From: Streptomyces sp. AP-93
GTDB lineage: Bacteria > Actinomycetota > Actinomycetes > Streptomycetales > Streptomycetaceae
Length of the DNA stretch: 64,000 bases
Assembly: GCF_022808175.1 (NCBI RefSeq)
Contig: NZ_JALGBX010000023.1
Coordinates: 101,792-165,791 of the forward strand
Direction: 5' to 3'
Shown here: in pieces, positions 43,115 through 52,221 of the stretch
How the letters are laid out: the number at the start of each line of letters is the position of its first letter
How positions within the stretch are numbered: position 1 is the stretch's first letter
Notes under the pieces: generated by a model
Database searches by the model: none
Seen by the model: the letters and a program-made list of their open reading frames with translations, nothing else
What the model was told of the DNA's origin: nothing
Made by a program: the position numbers and the translations under genes

Positions 43115-43361
43115 ATGGGGGTCTTCGTCTTCCTGCCGCTGGTCCTGTCCCTTGACCGCCTGGCCTGTCGCCCGCCTCGCCGAACACCACCTCCATCCGC
43201 GCGCCGCCACCTGGCTGCTCACCGCCGTCGCCGCCGTGCTCGCCGTGTGCAGCACGCTCTGTCTCGCACTGCTCGTCGTGGTCGGTACCGCCCAACTGCC
43301 CGGCAATCCACGGCCGGACGGCTGGTCGGATCCGGAGGTGCGCGAGCCTGCGGGTTCGTGA
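43115..43361 (+). pseudogene. truncated, frameshifted M56 (BlaR1-like) peptidase
   Basis: It starts 4 bases after the BlaI stop with MGVFVFLPLVLSL, then a frame change near 43155 leads to AWPVARLAEHHLHPRAATWL, LAVCSTLCLALLVVVGTAQL and GWSDPEVRE, the first two membrane segments of an M56 peptidase. It stops at 43361; the zinc-binding HExxH domain is missing. Confidence 0.75.
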
Positions 43362-43411
43362 TCACGGCGGTGAGTGTCGGCATACCGTGGCGACACTTCC
43401 GAGCCGGCCGG

Positions 43412-44071
43412 CTAGCTCGGGCAGGTTGCGGCCTCGATGTGGGCGAGTTGGGCGGCGAGGATCTCTTCGAAGGCGGCGCGGCGGTCCGCCCCGAGGGGGC
43501 GGACGTCGCGGGCGAAGTGGGCCAGGGCCGGGAAGCGCTCGGGGTCGGCGCCGAGTACCGCGACGCGGAACAGCTCCATGCCCTGTTCGTACTCTTCGGG
43601 GGTGACGGTGCTGGCCCCGGCCTCGGAGGCGATCAACGCGGCGATGAGGACCGCGATCCGGTGGTAGCGCGCCGGGATCTCCTCGTCGGGCAGTCCCGAC
43701 GCGCGCAGAGCCTGTAGCACCTCTTCCATCACCAGACGGGAACCGGTGCCGCTTGATGCGTAGCGTCCCCAGACCGCGGCGAGCTGGGGCTGCTGACCGA
43801 AGGCCTCTCTCACGCGCATGGCCAGGGATGTGATGCGCTGCTTCCAGTCGCCCTCGGGGCGGTGGCCGTCCATGGCCGCGAGGAGAATCCGGTCGGCGAC
43901 CGCGCGCAGCAGTTCGGTCTTGCTGCGGAAGTGCCGGTAGAGGCTGGAGGAATCTGTCCCGAGGGCCGCGGCCAGCTTGCGCACGCTGAACGAATCCGCG
44001 TCGCCCGTGCGCAGCAGCTCCGCCGCCGCATCCAGGATCTCTTCGGTCGACCAGCGCCTTCGGCCTGCCAT
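43412..44071 (-). CDS. TetR-family transcriptional regulator
   Basis: 219 residues. The N-terminal helix-turn-helix is clear (FSVRKLAAALGTDSSSLYRH, FRSKTELLRAVAD). The C-terminal ligand domain is of the TetR_C type. It diverges from the serine-hydrolase gene at 44257, and a perfect inverted repeat lies in the intergenic region, 46 bases from its start, so it likely represses both. Confidence 0.9.
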   Translation of the reverse strand: MAGRRRWSTEEILDAAAELLRTGDADSFSVRKLAAALGTDSSSLYRHFRSKTELLRAVADRILLAAMDGHRPEGDWKQRITSLAMRVREAFGQQPQLAAVWGRYASSGTGSRLVMEEVLQALRASGLPDEEIPARYHRIAVLIAALIASEAGASTVTPEEYEQGMELFRVAVLGADPERFPALAHFARDVRPLGADRRAAFEEILAAQLAHIEAATCPS

Positions 44072-44116
44072 CTTGCTCCTCTCGCCGGATCTCAGCCTAA
44101 CCTATGCACTTGGTGT

Positions 44117-44133
44117 TGCACGCACCGCGTGCA
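44117..44133. promoter_or_regulatory. inverted repeat, candidate TetR operator
   Basis: TGCACGC (44117-44123) and GCGTGCA (44127-44133) form a perfect 7-base inverted repeat with a 3-base spacer, followed by TAATGAG. TetR-type operators commonly have this size. Confidence 0.65.
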
Positions 44134-44256
44134 TAATGAGGACATGGTCCTGCCGGGCGGCCCGGCAGGACGGGCCGACGTGCCACTTGTGCCCTGTTAT
44201 CCGGGTCCGGCGACCGATGCGGAGCTCAGCCCGGGGAATACGAAAGGACGCATGAC

Positions 44257-45375
44257 GTGAAGAACCCGCTGGATTCCGCGGCGCTGAACGCCGCCATTGA
44301 AGACGTCCACCGCGCCGGCATGCCGGGGCTGTTCGCCGAGGTACGTGACGGCGACCAGGTCTGGCTCGGTGCCGCCGGGGTCGCCGATGTCGTCACCGGT
44401 CGCCCCGTCACCGCCGACATGCGGCACCGCGTCGGCAGCATCACCAAGACCTTCACCGCCGCCGCGGTCCTGCAGCAGGTCGAGAGCGGTCAGATCGGTC
44501 TCGACACACCGATCGGCCGGTACCTTCCGAAGCTGGTTCCCGGAGAACGCGGTGACGCGATCACGGTCCGGATGCTGATCAACCACACCAGCGGCCTCGC
44601 CGAGTATCTCCCGTACGCCTACCCCTCCCTCAAGGCGTTCCCCGCCCTCGCGGACACCGGACCCCAGAGCCTGGACGACCACCGGCTCACGCGGTTCGAC
44701 CCCGTTGAACTGATCGAGATGGGGGTCACCGCACCTGCCGTCGGCACCCCGGGTGGTACGCCGGGGGTGTACTCCAACACCAACTACCTGCTCCTCGTAC
44801 AACTCCTGGAACAGGTGACCGGCACTACGGCCGAGCGGTACATCACCCGGAACATCATCGAGCGCGCCGGGCTCCGGGACACCGAACTCCCCGCCGGACC
44901 ATACGTCGACGGGCCGCACTCGCAGCACTACGAGGCGTGGTTCGGCATGATCGACCCGCCGCGCGACTACAGCGTCTACGACATGTCGTGGGTGGGGCCG
45001 TCGGCCTCGCTGATATCAACCGTCGCGGACCTCAACCGTTTCTACGGCACGCTGCTGGCCGGGGAGATCGTCAGTCCGTCGTCGCTGGCGCAGATGCAAC
45101 GCACCGTCCCGGTCATCTCCCAAGAGGGAAGGACGATCGGCTACGGCCTCGGCCTGCACCCGATGGAGGGTCCCGGTCAGGGCACCTTCTGGGGCCATGG
45201 CGGCACGGTCTGGGGTGGTGGAGCGTTGGCCATGACCCGCGCAGACGGCAAGCGGCAGATGGCGGTCGCGGTGAACCTGCAGAGGTGGAACAGGCTCGAC
45301 TCCTCCGGCAAACCGCAGCCCCATCCCATCGACGCCGCGCTTGCGGCTCTCTACCGCGTGGCGATGTACGGCTGA
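44257..45375 (+). CDS. serine hydrolase of the class C beta-lactamase/DD-peptidase family
   Basis: 372 residues from a GTG with AAAGGA upstream. Motifs: S-x-x-K in GSITKTFTAAAV (about residue 62), Y-S-N in GVYSNTNYLLL, and H-G-G in FWGHGGTVWGGG near residue 316. No signal peptide is visible, so it is probably intracellular, unlike typical DD-peptidases. Substrates may be esters or D-amino-acid peptides. It diverges from a TetR regulator that probably controls it. Confidence 0.88.
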   Translation: MKNPLDSAALNAAIEDVHRAGMPGLFAEVRDGDQVWLGAAGVADVVTGRPVTADMRHRVGSITKTFTAAAVLQQVESGQIGLDTPIGRYLPKLVPGERGDAITVRMLINHTSGLAEYLPYAYPSLKAFPALADTGPQSLDDHRLTRFDPVELIEMGVTAPAVGTPGGTPGVYSNTNYLLLVQLLEQVTGTTAERYITRNIIERAGLRDTELPAGPYVDGPHSQHYEAWFGMIDPPRDYSVYDMSWVGPSASLISTVADLNRFYGTLLAGEIVSPSSLAQMQRTVPVISQEGRTIGYGLGLHPMEGPGQGTFWGHGGTVWGGGALAMTRADGKRQMAVAVNLQRWNRLDSSGKPQPHPIDAALAALYRVAMYG

Positions 45376-45565
45376 CCGGGCCGGAGAGAGTCGCTTTCAC
45401 CAAGCCGCCGGCTATCCCGAGACGGGAGATCTGCTTTGGTGTGAGCCAGGCGGTACGACGCTCATGTACCTCGGCGCGGTAGCGGCAATCTCACTGGAGA
45501 CCAGCCGCGAGTCCAACAAGGTCATGCAGGAGAGCGACAACGTTGCGACAGCTAGGGTGTGCGGC

Positions 45566-46237
45566 GTGCGAGTGCTACTGGTCGAGGACGACGACAATCT
45601 GCGATTCGGAATCGCCGCCGCGCTGCGCGCCGCCGGACTCGCCGTCGATGAAGCCGCCGACCTGCCGCAGGCCGACGAGGCGCTTTTCGTCACCGCGTAC
45701 GACTGCGCCGTCTTCGACCGGATGCTTCCGTCCGGGGACGCCGCCACGTATGTGGAGGAGATGCGCCGCGGCGGCAGGGCGGTGCCGGTGCTCTTCCTCA
45801 CTGCCCGCGATTCGGTCGCCGACCGTGTCGAGGGCTTCGCGAGCGGCGGTGACGACTACCTGATCAAGCCCTTTGCCGTTCCGGAGCTGGTCGCGCGAGT
45901 ACGCAGTCTCTGCCGGCGCTCCGCCATCGTCCGCCCGCCCGTCCATCAGGTCGGCGACCTGGTGATCGACACCGCCCGGCGGCGTGTGCACCGCGCCGGT
46001 GTGCTGCTCACGCTGACGAGCCGGGAGTTCGCGGTCCTGGAGATGCTGGCCGTGCGCGGCGATCAGGCGGTGTCCCGGGCGGAGTTGCTGGAGGGCTGCT
46101 GGGACGAGATGGCCGAGCCGCAGTCCAACGTCCTGGACGTCCTCGTCTCCCAGATCCGCCGAAAACTGGGCGACCCGCAGCTCATCCACACCGTCAGGGG
46201 TGTCGGGTACCGCCTCGCTGCGGACGGCCCCCGGTGA
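45566..46237 (+). CDS. OmpR-family response regulator
   Basis: 223 residues from a GTG. The receiver domain has VEDDDNLR, the phospho-acceptor Asp in CAVFDRMLPSG and the conserved Lys in DYLIKPFAV. The OmpR-type winged helix follows (LTSREFAVLEMLAVRGDQAV, LIHTVRGVGYRL). It overlaps the sensor kinase by 4 bases (GTGA). An upstream in-frame extension to 45341 has no conserved sequence and was rejected. Confidence 0.93.
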   Translation: MRVLLVEDDDNLRFGIAAALRAAGLAVDEAADLPQADEALFVTAYDCAVFDRMLPSGDAATYVEEMRRGGRAVPVLFLTARDSVADRVEGFASGGDDYLIKPFAVPELVARVRSLCRRSAIVRPPVHQVGDLVIDTARRRVHRAGVLLTLTSREFAVLEMLAVRGDQAVSRAELLEGCWDEMAEPQSNVLDVLVSQIRRKLGDPQLIHTVRGVGYRLAADGPR

Positions 46238-47550
46238 GCCGACTGCGGGTCCGGTTCCGCGGGTCGGGGCAGGTCACTCCGACCGCGCGGGTGCGCCGGC
46301 TGCGGTGGCGCATCACGGCGCTCTTCGCGCTGACCAGTGCCGTGGGGTTGGGCATCATGGCCGTCTTCGCTGTGCGCAGCGACGACGCGCGGTGGCGTGA
46401 GCAGCTGGACCGGTCGATGAACGTCGACACGAGCTGGGCGATCGGCCTGCTGGAGACCGAGGAGGACGACCGGCTGAGCACCGGCGTCCTGGCGGATGTC
46501 ATGGGGACCGGCTGCCCGCCGCTGACCGTGATCTCCTTGCCGCGCGGCACGGACAAGGCCGCGGATCTGGTCGTCGAGCACGCACCGCGCCGTCCGTGCC
46601 TGACCGTCCCCGCTGCCCAGGTCCGGGCGGTGGCGGCCTCGGCCGTGTTCAACGACGAGCTCGCGACCTCCGACCGCAGGACGACGGACGGGGAACCGGT
46701 CCGTGTGTTCGCCATGCCCTTCTACCATCCGGACGCGGTCGAGGGTGATCCCCCGCAGGGAGCCATCGTGACCGTGTCGGACATCTCCGACCAGCTGGCC
46801 GATCACCGCCGGCTGGTCTGGCTGGTGACGGCCGGCTGCCTGGTGCTCGTGGGCGTTTCGGCAGGCGTCGGACATGTGCTGTCCGGGCGGGCCGTCCGTC
46901 CGGCACTCTCCGTACTCGGCCAGCAGGAGGCGTTCCTGGCGGACGCCGCGCACGACCTCCGGACCCCGGCCGCGTCCTTGCGGACACTTGCCGAGACCGC
47001 GCTGCGGGGGGAGACGGACAGCACCGACGTGCTGCGGCGCACGCTGCGGCTGGCGGAGGGGATGGGGGGCCTCGTCGACGGGCTGCTCACCCGGGCCAGG
47101 CTCATGTCCGGCACGGTGACGCTCGCACGGGAGCCGCTGCGCCTTGACCAGCTGGTGGAGGCAGTCGTGGCGGACGCCCCGGTCGAGGGACACCGGGTGA
47201 CGGTCCGGACCGAGGCGAGCGTCGTGAACGCGGATCCCGATCTGGTACGCCGGGCCGTGGCCAACCTCCTGGGCAACGCCCTCGTCCACGGGCACCTCCC
47301 GGGGGTGCCCGCAGACGTCCGGATCGGCGTCACGCAGGACGGCGCCGTGACGGTTGACGACGCCGGGCCGGGGCTGCCGCCGCAGGTGGCGGGCGCTCTG
47401 TTCGAACGGTTCCGCAGCGGGTCGGGGTCCACGGGCCTCGGGCTTTCGATCGCCTCGTGGGTGGCTCACGCACACGGCGGCACCCTCACCGCCGACCGGG
47501 GGGAGCGCGGGGGCGCCCGATTCGTCCTGCACCTGCCCACCAGCGGCTGA
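46234..47550 (+). CDS. sensor histidine kinase
   Basis: 438 residues. Two membrane segments (about 25-45 and 190-212) frame an extracellular domain of about 145 residues. The HisKA motif is FLADAAHDLRTPAASLRTL; N-box AVANLLGNALVHG, D-box DDAGPGLP and G-box GLGLSIAS follow. It pairs with the upstream regulator. The two secreted-protein genes 100 bases downstream are likely targets, so the stimulus may be an envelope condition. Confidence 0.93.
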   Translation: MSRLRVRFRGSGQVTPTARVRRLRWRITALFALTSAVGLGIMAVFAVRSDDARWREQLDRSMNVDTSWAIGLLETEEDDRLSTGVLADVMGTGCPPLTVISLPRGTDKAADLVVEHAPRRPCLTVPAAQVRAVAASAVFNDELATSDRRTTDGEPVRVFAMPFYHPDAVEGDPPQGAIVTVSDISDQLADHRRLVWLVTAGCLVLVGVSAGVGHVLSGRAVRPALSVLGQQEAFLADAAHDLRTPAASLRTLAETALRGETDSTDVLRRTLRLAEGMGGLVDGLLTRARLMSGTVTLAREPLRLDQLVEAVVADAPVEGHRVTVRTEASVVNADPDLVRRAVANLLGNALVHGHLPGVPADVRIGVTQDGAVTVDDAGPGLPPQVAGALFERFRSGSGSTGLGLSIASWVAHAHGGTLTADRGERGGARFVLHLPTSG

Positions 47551-47651
47551 CCCCGCCCGTCCACCCGGGGCCGTGCGCCCCGCCGTCCTCATCAAATCCT
47601 CAGCATCGCCCCGGCACGCTCCCAAGTGAACCGACCCCTGGGAGCACCACC

Positions 47652-49262
47652 TTGAACCCCGCTGTCCGCCACCACGCCCCGGCCGTCATCATGGCCGTCC
47701 TCGCCGCCACCACACTCGTCGCCTGCACCTCGCCTGCGGGTCCCGGATCGGACCGGCCGAAGGCAGAGGCCGGGCACATCGACCCCGCCAACCGCCCCGA
47801 GCTGAGCTCCTTCTACCAGCAGAAGCTGACGTGGACCGCGTGCGGGGACTACGAGTGCGCTGAGCTCACCGTTCCCATGGACTACGCCCACCCGGCGAAA
47901 GGGAAGGTCTTCGTCCTTCCGGTGGCCCGAGCGGTCACCGCCAAGCCGGCCGAGCGGATCGGCTCGGTGATCGCGAACCCCGGCGGACCGGGGGCTTCCG
48001 GGGTGGTGTCCCTCCTGAAGGAGGGCATGACCGACTCGTTCACAGCGAAGACGCGCGCCCGCTTCGACATCGTCTCCTTCGACCCGCGTGGCGTCGGTGG
48101 AAGCTTGCCCGCGCTGACCTGCGGCGCCGACGCGAAGCACACGGAGGCCTCCACAGAGGCCTCTACGGAGACGGCCGAAGAGGTCACCGAGGTCGCCGAC
48201 CCGTTCTTCCCGAAGACCGCGGCCGAACGGTCCGCGGTCCTCGCGGCCGCGAAGGAGGAGGCCGACGCCTGTGCGAAGCACAGCGCCGGCATCCTGCGCC
48301 ACGTGGGCACTGAGGACGTGGCCCGGGACATGGACGTCCTGCGGGCCGCCCTCGGGGAGTCCCAGGTCACGTATCTCGGCTGGTCGTACGGGACGAGTCT
48401 GGGCACCTCGTATGCCGAGCAGTTCCCCCGCCGGGTCCGGGCGATGGTCCTCGACGGTGCCGTCGACCCCTCCCTGGACTGGTCGAAGCGCGCGCTGAGC
48501 CAGGGCGCCGGCTTCCAGCGGGCTGTCGCGGACTACGCCGCGTACTGCGCCGACATCGCCGGGGACAGCTGCCCCGGCGACACCCCCGAGAAGATACGCA
48601 CGCTGATCGACGGACTCTTCGAGAAGACCACGCGGGGGCCGCTGCCGGTCGACGGCGAGGAGTCCGGCCTTGACTCCCACACGCTGCTCGGCGCGATCGT
48701 CATGGCGATGTACACGCCGGAGACGCAGTGGAAGGGCCTCTCCGAGGCCCTGGCCGACGCGGGACGCGGCAACGGCACGAAGCTGTCCAGGCTGGCCGAG
48801 TCCGAAGAGCCGGCCCCGCAACCAACTCCCTCCGAGGACACCCGGCCCTCCGACAACGAGAGCGCCGTACTCCAGGCCGTCAACTGCTTCGACACACCGC
48901 ACCCGCGCGAGGAGCAGGAGTACTGGAAAGCCCTCGCCCCCGCCGAGACGGCCGCCGGCCGCTACGGCACCTCCAACGTGATCATGACGCTCACCTGCAA
49001 GGACTGGCCCACGACAACCCGGCAGCCACACCGGGTCGAGGCCGAGGGCGTCGCCCCGGTTCTGGTGGTCGGCACGACCGGCGACGCGGCCACCCCCTAC
49101 GAGGAGGCCACGAGCCTGGCCTCGCAGTTCCCCGGCGGAATGCTCCTCACCTACGAGGGCCTGGGCCACACCGCGTACGGCCGCAGCAATGTCTGCGTCA
49201 CGAACCACGTCGACGACTACCTCATCGAGCGGAAGCCGGTCCCCTCCGGGACCACCTGCTGA
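47652..49262 (+). CDS. secreted S33 tripeptidyl-aminopeptidase-like lipoprotein
   Basis: 536 residues from a TTG with GGGAG about 9 bases upstream. A lipobox (TTLVACTS, Cys about residue 24) marks a lipoprotein. It has the SlpD/SlpE/Tap family layout: NPGGPGASG oxyanion motif, nucleophile in LGWSYGTSLGTSYAE, a long cap domain, acid in VVGTTGDAATPYEEA and His in TYEGLGHTAYGRS. It trims short peptides outside the cell. It is the first gene of a pair. Confidence 0.9.
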   Translation: MNPAVRHHAPAVIMAVLAATTLVACTSPAGPGSDRPKAEAGHIDPANRPELSSFYQQKLTWTACGDYECAELTVPMDYAHPAKGKVFVLPVARAVTAKPAERIGSVIANPGGPGASGVVSLLKEGMTDSFTAKTRARFDIVSFDPRGVGGSLPALTCGADAKHTEASTEASTETAEEVTEVADPFFPKTAAERSAVLAAAKEEADACAKHSAGILRHVGTEDVARDMDVLRAALGESQVTYLGWSYGTSLGTSYAEQFPRRVRAMVLDGAVDPSLDWSKRALSQGAGFQRAVADYAAYCADIAGDSCPGDTPEKIRTLIDGLFEKTTRGPLPVDGEESGLDSHTLLGAIVMAMYTPETQWKGLSEALADAGRGNGTKLSRLAESEEPAPQPTPSEDTRPSDNESAVLQAVNCFDTPHPREEQEYWKALAPAETAAGRYGTSNVIMTLTCKDWPTTTRQPHRVEAEGVAPVLVVGTTGDAATPYEEATSLASQFPGGMLLTYEGLGHTAYGRSNVCVTNHVDDYLIERKPVPSGTTC

Positions 49263-49273
49263 AGGAGACCGCA

Positions 49274-50449
49274 GTGACCGCACCCCTCATCACCCCCCGC
49301 CGCCGCGGCACCGGCGCGATCGCCGCCGCCTCCCTGATCGGGCTGCTCCTGACGATCCCGGCCTGCGCCGGGAAGGTCGAACCCCGCGCCCAGACCTGCC
49401 TCAGCGGCACCCTGACCTACGACCACAAGGACGCCGACGCGGGCGAGAAGAAGCCCGTGGTCACCTCGCCCGCCCGCAACGCCAACTGGGAACTGTGGGG
49501 CAAGACGTCCGCCAAGGCGTCGGCCGAACGGCTCGCCTCCGGGATCACCCACAGCGACAACGGCACGTTCAAAGCGTGCTACACGGCAGCCGGCCCCCTG
49601 CCGGAGGTCCATGTGAAGTTCCGCTCCAGCAGCACCGACATGTGGCGGGTCGTCACAGACCGGACCGCTCAGACGGAGTACGCCTTCGACTCACCCTCCC
49701 GCTTCGACGTCTCCGCCGGCCAGAACCTCGGCACGGTCAAGGTCCCGGCCGAGATCCAGAACGCCTGGCACGTCGTCGACACACTCAACCTCCTCTACTG
49801 GAAGCGCGGCAACCCTCACTCGGACTGCTGGACCAGCCACCAGAAGAGCGGGACGTGCGACCGGCTCACCTTCGTCTGGGAACCGGCCGACAACGCCGAC
49901 TCCGGCTACTGGGACCACCGCGAGGAGACGGACACCTCCGAGGGCGCCAACAGTGTCGTCGTCTCGGGCGCCATGACCGACTCCAAGCACCTGATCCTCC
50001 ACGAGGCGGGGCACTGGTGGCAGTGGCAGCTCTACGGCCGCCAGTTCCCCGAAGTGACGGACTGCTCCGCGCACTACATCGAGAAGCGCAGCTCCACGAC
50101 GTGCGCCTGGACCGAGGGATTCGCCGACGCCGTGGCCGCCTACGTCCTGGGCGACTACCGCTTCGTGGACGAGAACGGCGGCGCGACCTCGCTGGAGAAC
50201 GGCACCTCCACTCCCGGCTGGGACCCCGGTGACACCACGCAGGGACGCGTGGGCAGCTCACTGCTGGACCTGTGGGCCGAGAACGGCCCCGACGGCGGCA
50301 CCTGGGACCGCACCATCCAGCTCATGACGCGGGAGAAGAGCGACGACTTCCGCGAGTACTTCCTGGAGGACCGGCCCAAGGCCACTCCTCCACTGAGCAC
50401 CACCGGCGCTGCCAAGGACATCCTCCGGCGCCACACCATCGACTACTAG
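49274..50449 (+). CDS. secreted zinc-metallopeptidase-like protein
   Basis: 391 residues from a GTG with GAAGGAG 6 bases upstream, 11 bases after the S33 gene, so co-transcribed. The signal segment ends near LTIPACAG. The C-terminal half has a zinc-protease motif, ILHEAGHWWQWQLYG, and about 50 residues later WTEGFADAVAAYVLGD, giving the HExxH + Glu pattern of gluzincins. The N-terminal about 200 residues are beta-rich and unassigned. I do not recognise a named peptidase family; the role is probably protein degradation at the cell surface with the S33 enzyme. Confidence 0.75.
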   Translation: MTAPLITPRRRGTGAIAAASLIGLLLTIPACAGKVEPRAQTCLSGTLTYDHKDADAGEKKPVVTSPARNANWELWGKTSAKASAERLASGITHSDNGTFKACYTAAGPLPEVHVKFRSSSTDMWRVVTDRTAQTEYAFDSPSRFDVSAGQNLGTVKVPAEIQNAWHVVDTLNLLYWKRGNPHSDCWTSHQKSGTCDRLTFVWEPADNADSGYWDHREETDTSEGANSVVVSGAMTDSKHLILHEAGHWWQWQLYGRQFPEVTDCSAHYIEKRSSTTCAWTEGFADAVAAYVLGDYRFVDENGGATSLENGTSTPGWDPGDTTQGRVGSSLLDLWAENGPDGGTWDRTIQLMTREKSDDFREYFLEDRPKATPPLSTTGAAKDILRRHTIDY

Positions 50450-50454
50450 GAGTC

Positions 50455-50487
50455 GGAGCGCCATCCGGCAGAGCCGGGCGGCGCTCC
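50455..50487. terminator. hairpin between convergent genes
   Basis: GGAGCGCC (50455-50462) pairs with GGCGCTCC (50480-50487), with an inner CCGGC/GCCGG stem. It sits between the metallopeptidase and PhoX-like genes and can end both. Confidence 0.65.
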
Positions 50488-50516
50488 CCTCCGCGTTCCC
50501 CTGCCGATCCGCCCTG

Positions 50517-51929
50517 CTACCAGGGGCCGGTGACCGCGAACGTGGTGCCGGGCGCGTAGCAGTTGACGTACATCGTCGAGCCGTCGGGCGAGAAAGCGAC
50601 CCCGGCGAACTCGCCGTACTCCGGTGACTCCGAGGAGCCCGTGTTCTGTGCGTTGCGGGCGACGGGGTAGACCTCGCCCTCCCGGGTCAGTCCGTACACG
50701 TACTGTTCGCCGCCACCGTCCTCGCAGACCATCAGGCCGCCGCCGGGTGCCAGACAGATGTTGTCGGGGGCCTCTCCGGGCATGCCGATGTCCGAGTCGG
50801 GACCGAAGACCACGACGAGGGTGAGGCGGCGGGCGTTCGGCTCGTACCTCCACACCTGTCCGTAGTGGTCCGCCCCTGAGCCGTCCTCGGAGCGCGCGAA
50901 GCTGGAGACGAAGTGGACCGAGTCGTCGCCCCAATAGCAGCCCTCCAGCTTCTGTGCGTGCGTGATGCCCTTGCGGCCGAAGTCCTGGAGCCGAATGGGC
51001 GTCTTCTTCGCCAGCGCGTCGGGGACGGGGACCCACTCCACCCCGTCGAAGGTCACCCCCGGCTCGTCGATCACGGAGAGGTCGGGGACACCCGGGACCC
51101 GCATCGCCTCCAGAGCCCCTCCCGCGCGCAGCGAACCCGTCCCGCCCAGCGGACTGTTGGGCAGGAACCGGTAGAAGAGTCCGAACGGGTGCGTGAAGGC
51201 GTCCTCCGTCTCGTACACGATGCCGCTGACCGGATCGACGGCGATCGCCTCGTGCGCGAAGCGGCCCATCGCGGTCAGCGGCGTGGCTCCGGTGCGGGAC
51301 GGGTCCACCGGGTCGACCTCGAAGATGAAGCCGTGGTCCTTGGTGTAGCCGTTCGTCCCCGCCCGGTCCTCCGTCTCTTCGCAGGTCAGCCAGGCGCCCC
51401 AAGGGGTGGGCCCCCCAGCGCAGTTCGCGGCGGTGCCGGCGATGCCGACGCGTTCGCCGAGCACGTTGTTCCGGCCGTCGAGTTCGATGACGGTGCAGCC
51501 GCCCTTGCCGCCCTGGTCGTAGGTGATTCCGACGACGGCCGGAACGGGAACACGGGCCGAGGCGTGGTTCTCGTGGTTGCGGACGAGATGGATGCGCCGG
51601 GCGCTTCCCCCTTCGCCGCCGAGGGCACCCATACCGTCATGGTTGCCGGGCACCGGGCCCTCACCGCTCAGCAGTTCGTCGCCCTCGCGGGAGAGCACCT
51701 GGTACCAGAAGCCCTCCGGCAGATCGAGCAGACCCTCCGGGTCGGGCACCAACGGCCCGTAGCCGGACCCTTGCCCCAGCCCCTCGGCCGCGGTCGCGGT
51801 CGCGGTCGCGGTCGCGGTCGCGGTCGCGGTCGCGGTGGAAACGAAGAGGACGGAGAGGGAACCGGCGAAGGCGATTCCCGCCCCGACAGCACCTGTACGT
51901 GCGAGAACCTGGCGTCGAGATACAGCCAT
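50517..51929 (-). CDS. PhoX-like (DUF839) alkaline phosphatase
   Basis: 470 residues. It begins with a twin-arginine signal (AVSRRQVLARTGAVGAG) followed by a Thr-Ala repeat. Motifs of the PhoX family: VRNHENHAS, TWPGAWLTCEET-like WGAWLTCEETEDRAG, GRFAHEAIAVDP, YETEDAF and CYWGDDSVHFVSS. PhoX enzymes use Fe and Ca to release phosphate from esters outside the cell. No PHO-box could be confirmed upstream. Confidence 0.85.
   Translation of the reverse strand: MAVSRRQVLARTGAVGAGIAFAGSLSVLFVSTATATATATATATATAAEGLGQGSGYGPLVPDPEGLLDLPEGFWYQVLSREGDELLSGEGPVPGNHDGMGALGGEGGSARRIHLVRNHENHASARVPVPAVVGITYDQGGKGGCTVIELDGRNNVLGERVGIAGTAANCAGGPTPWGAWLTCEETEDRAGTNGYTKDHGFIFEVDPVDPSRTGATPLTAMGRFAHEAIAVDPVSGIVYETEDAFTHPFGLFYRFLPNSPLGGTGSLRAGGALEAMRVPGVPDLSVIDEPGVTFDGVEWVPVPDALAKKTPIRLQDFGRKGITHAQKLEGCYWGDDSVHFVSSFARSEDGSGADHYGQVWRYEPNARRLTLVVVFGPDSDIGMPGEAPDNICLAPGGGLMVCEDGGGEQYVYGLTREGEVYPVARNAQNTGSSESPEYGEFAGVAFSPDGSTMYVNCYAPGTTFAVTGPW
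51791..51838 (-). repeat. in-frame hexanucleotide repeat in the signal-peptide region
   Basis: Seven perfect CGGTCG units (+ strand) plus one variant encode alternating Thr-Ala after the Tat hydrophobic core. Copy changes would alter the length of the signal-peptide/mature junction. Confidence 0.9.
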
Positions 51930-52221
51930 CAGGGAACACTCCAGCTTGCGGACCGAATGATGTCGCGCCGTGTGTATCACCGGGCGCCGTCTCGCCTGAA
52001 GGGCCGCCACCACCCTTCCCACCAGCTGGGTGGAACCAGCCGCCGTCCGGGTACTCGGCCTCCTCACTCCCCGCCGATCGGCTGCTCGGTCCAGATGCTC
52101 TTCCCCGAGGTGCCGTACCTGCTGCCCCATCGGCTGCTCAGCTATGGGGTCTTGCTCCCAGCATCTCCCGGTGTATCAGTGTGGCCCTGTCCGTCGCCTG
52201 GTGGACCCTGCTGACGGAGTG

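Noticed and set aside
45376..45565. Possible small gene or N-terminal extension before the OmpR regulator
   Set aside because: The extension has no receiver-domain similarity, and the GTG at 45566 begins exactly at the first strand of the receiver.
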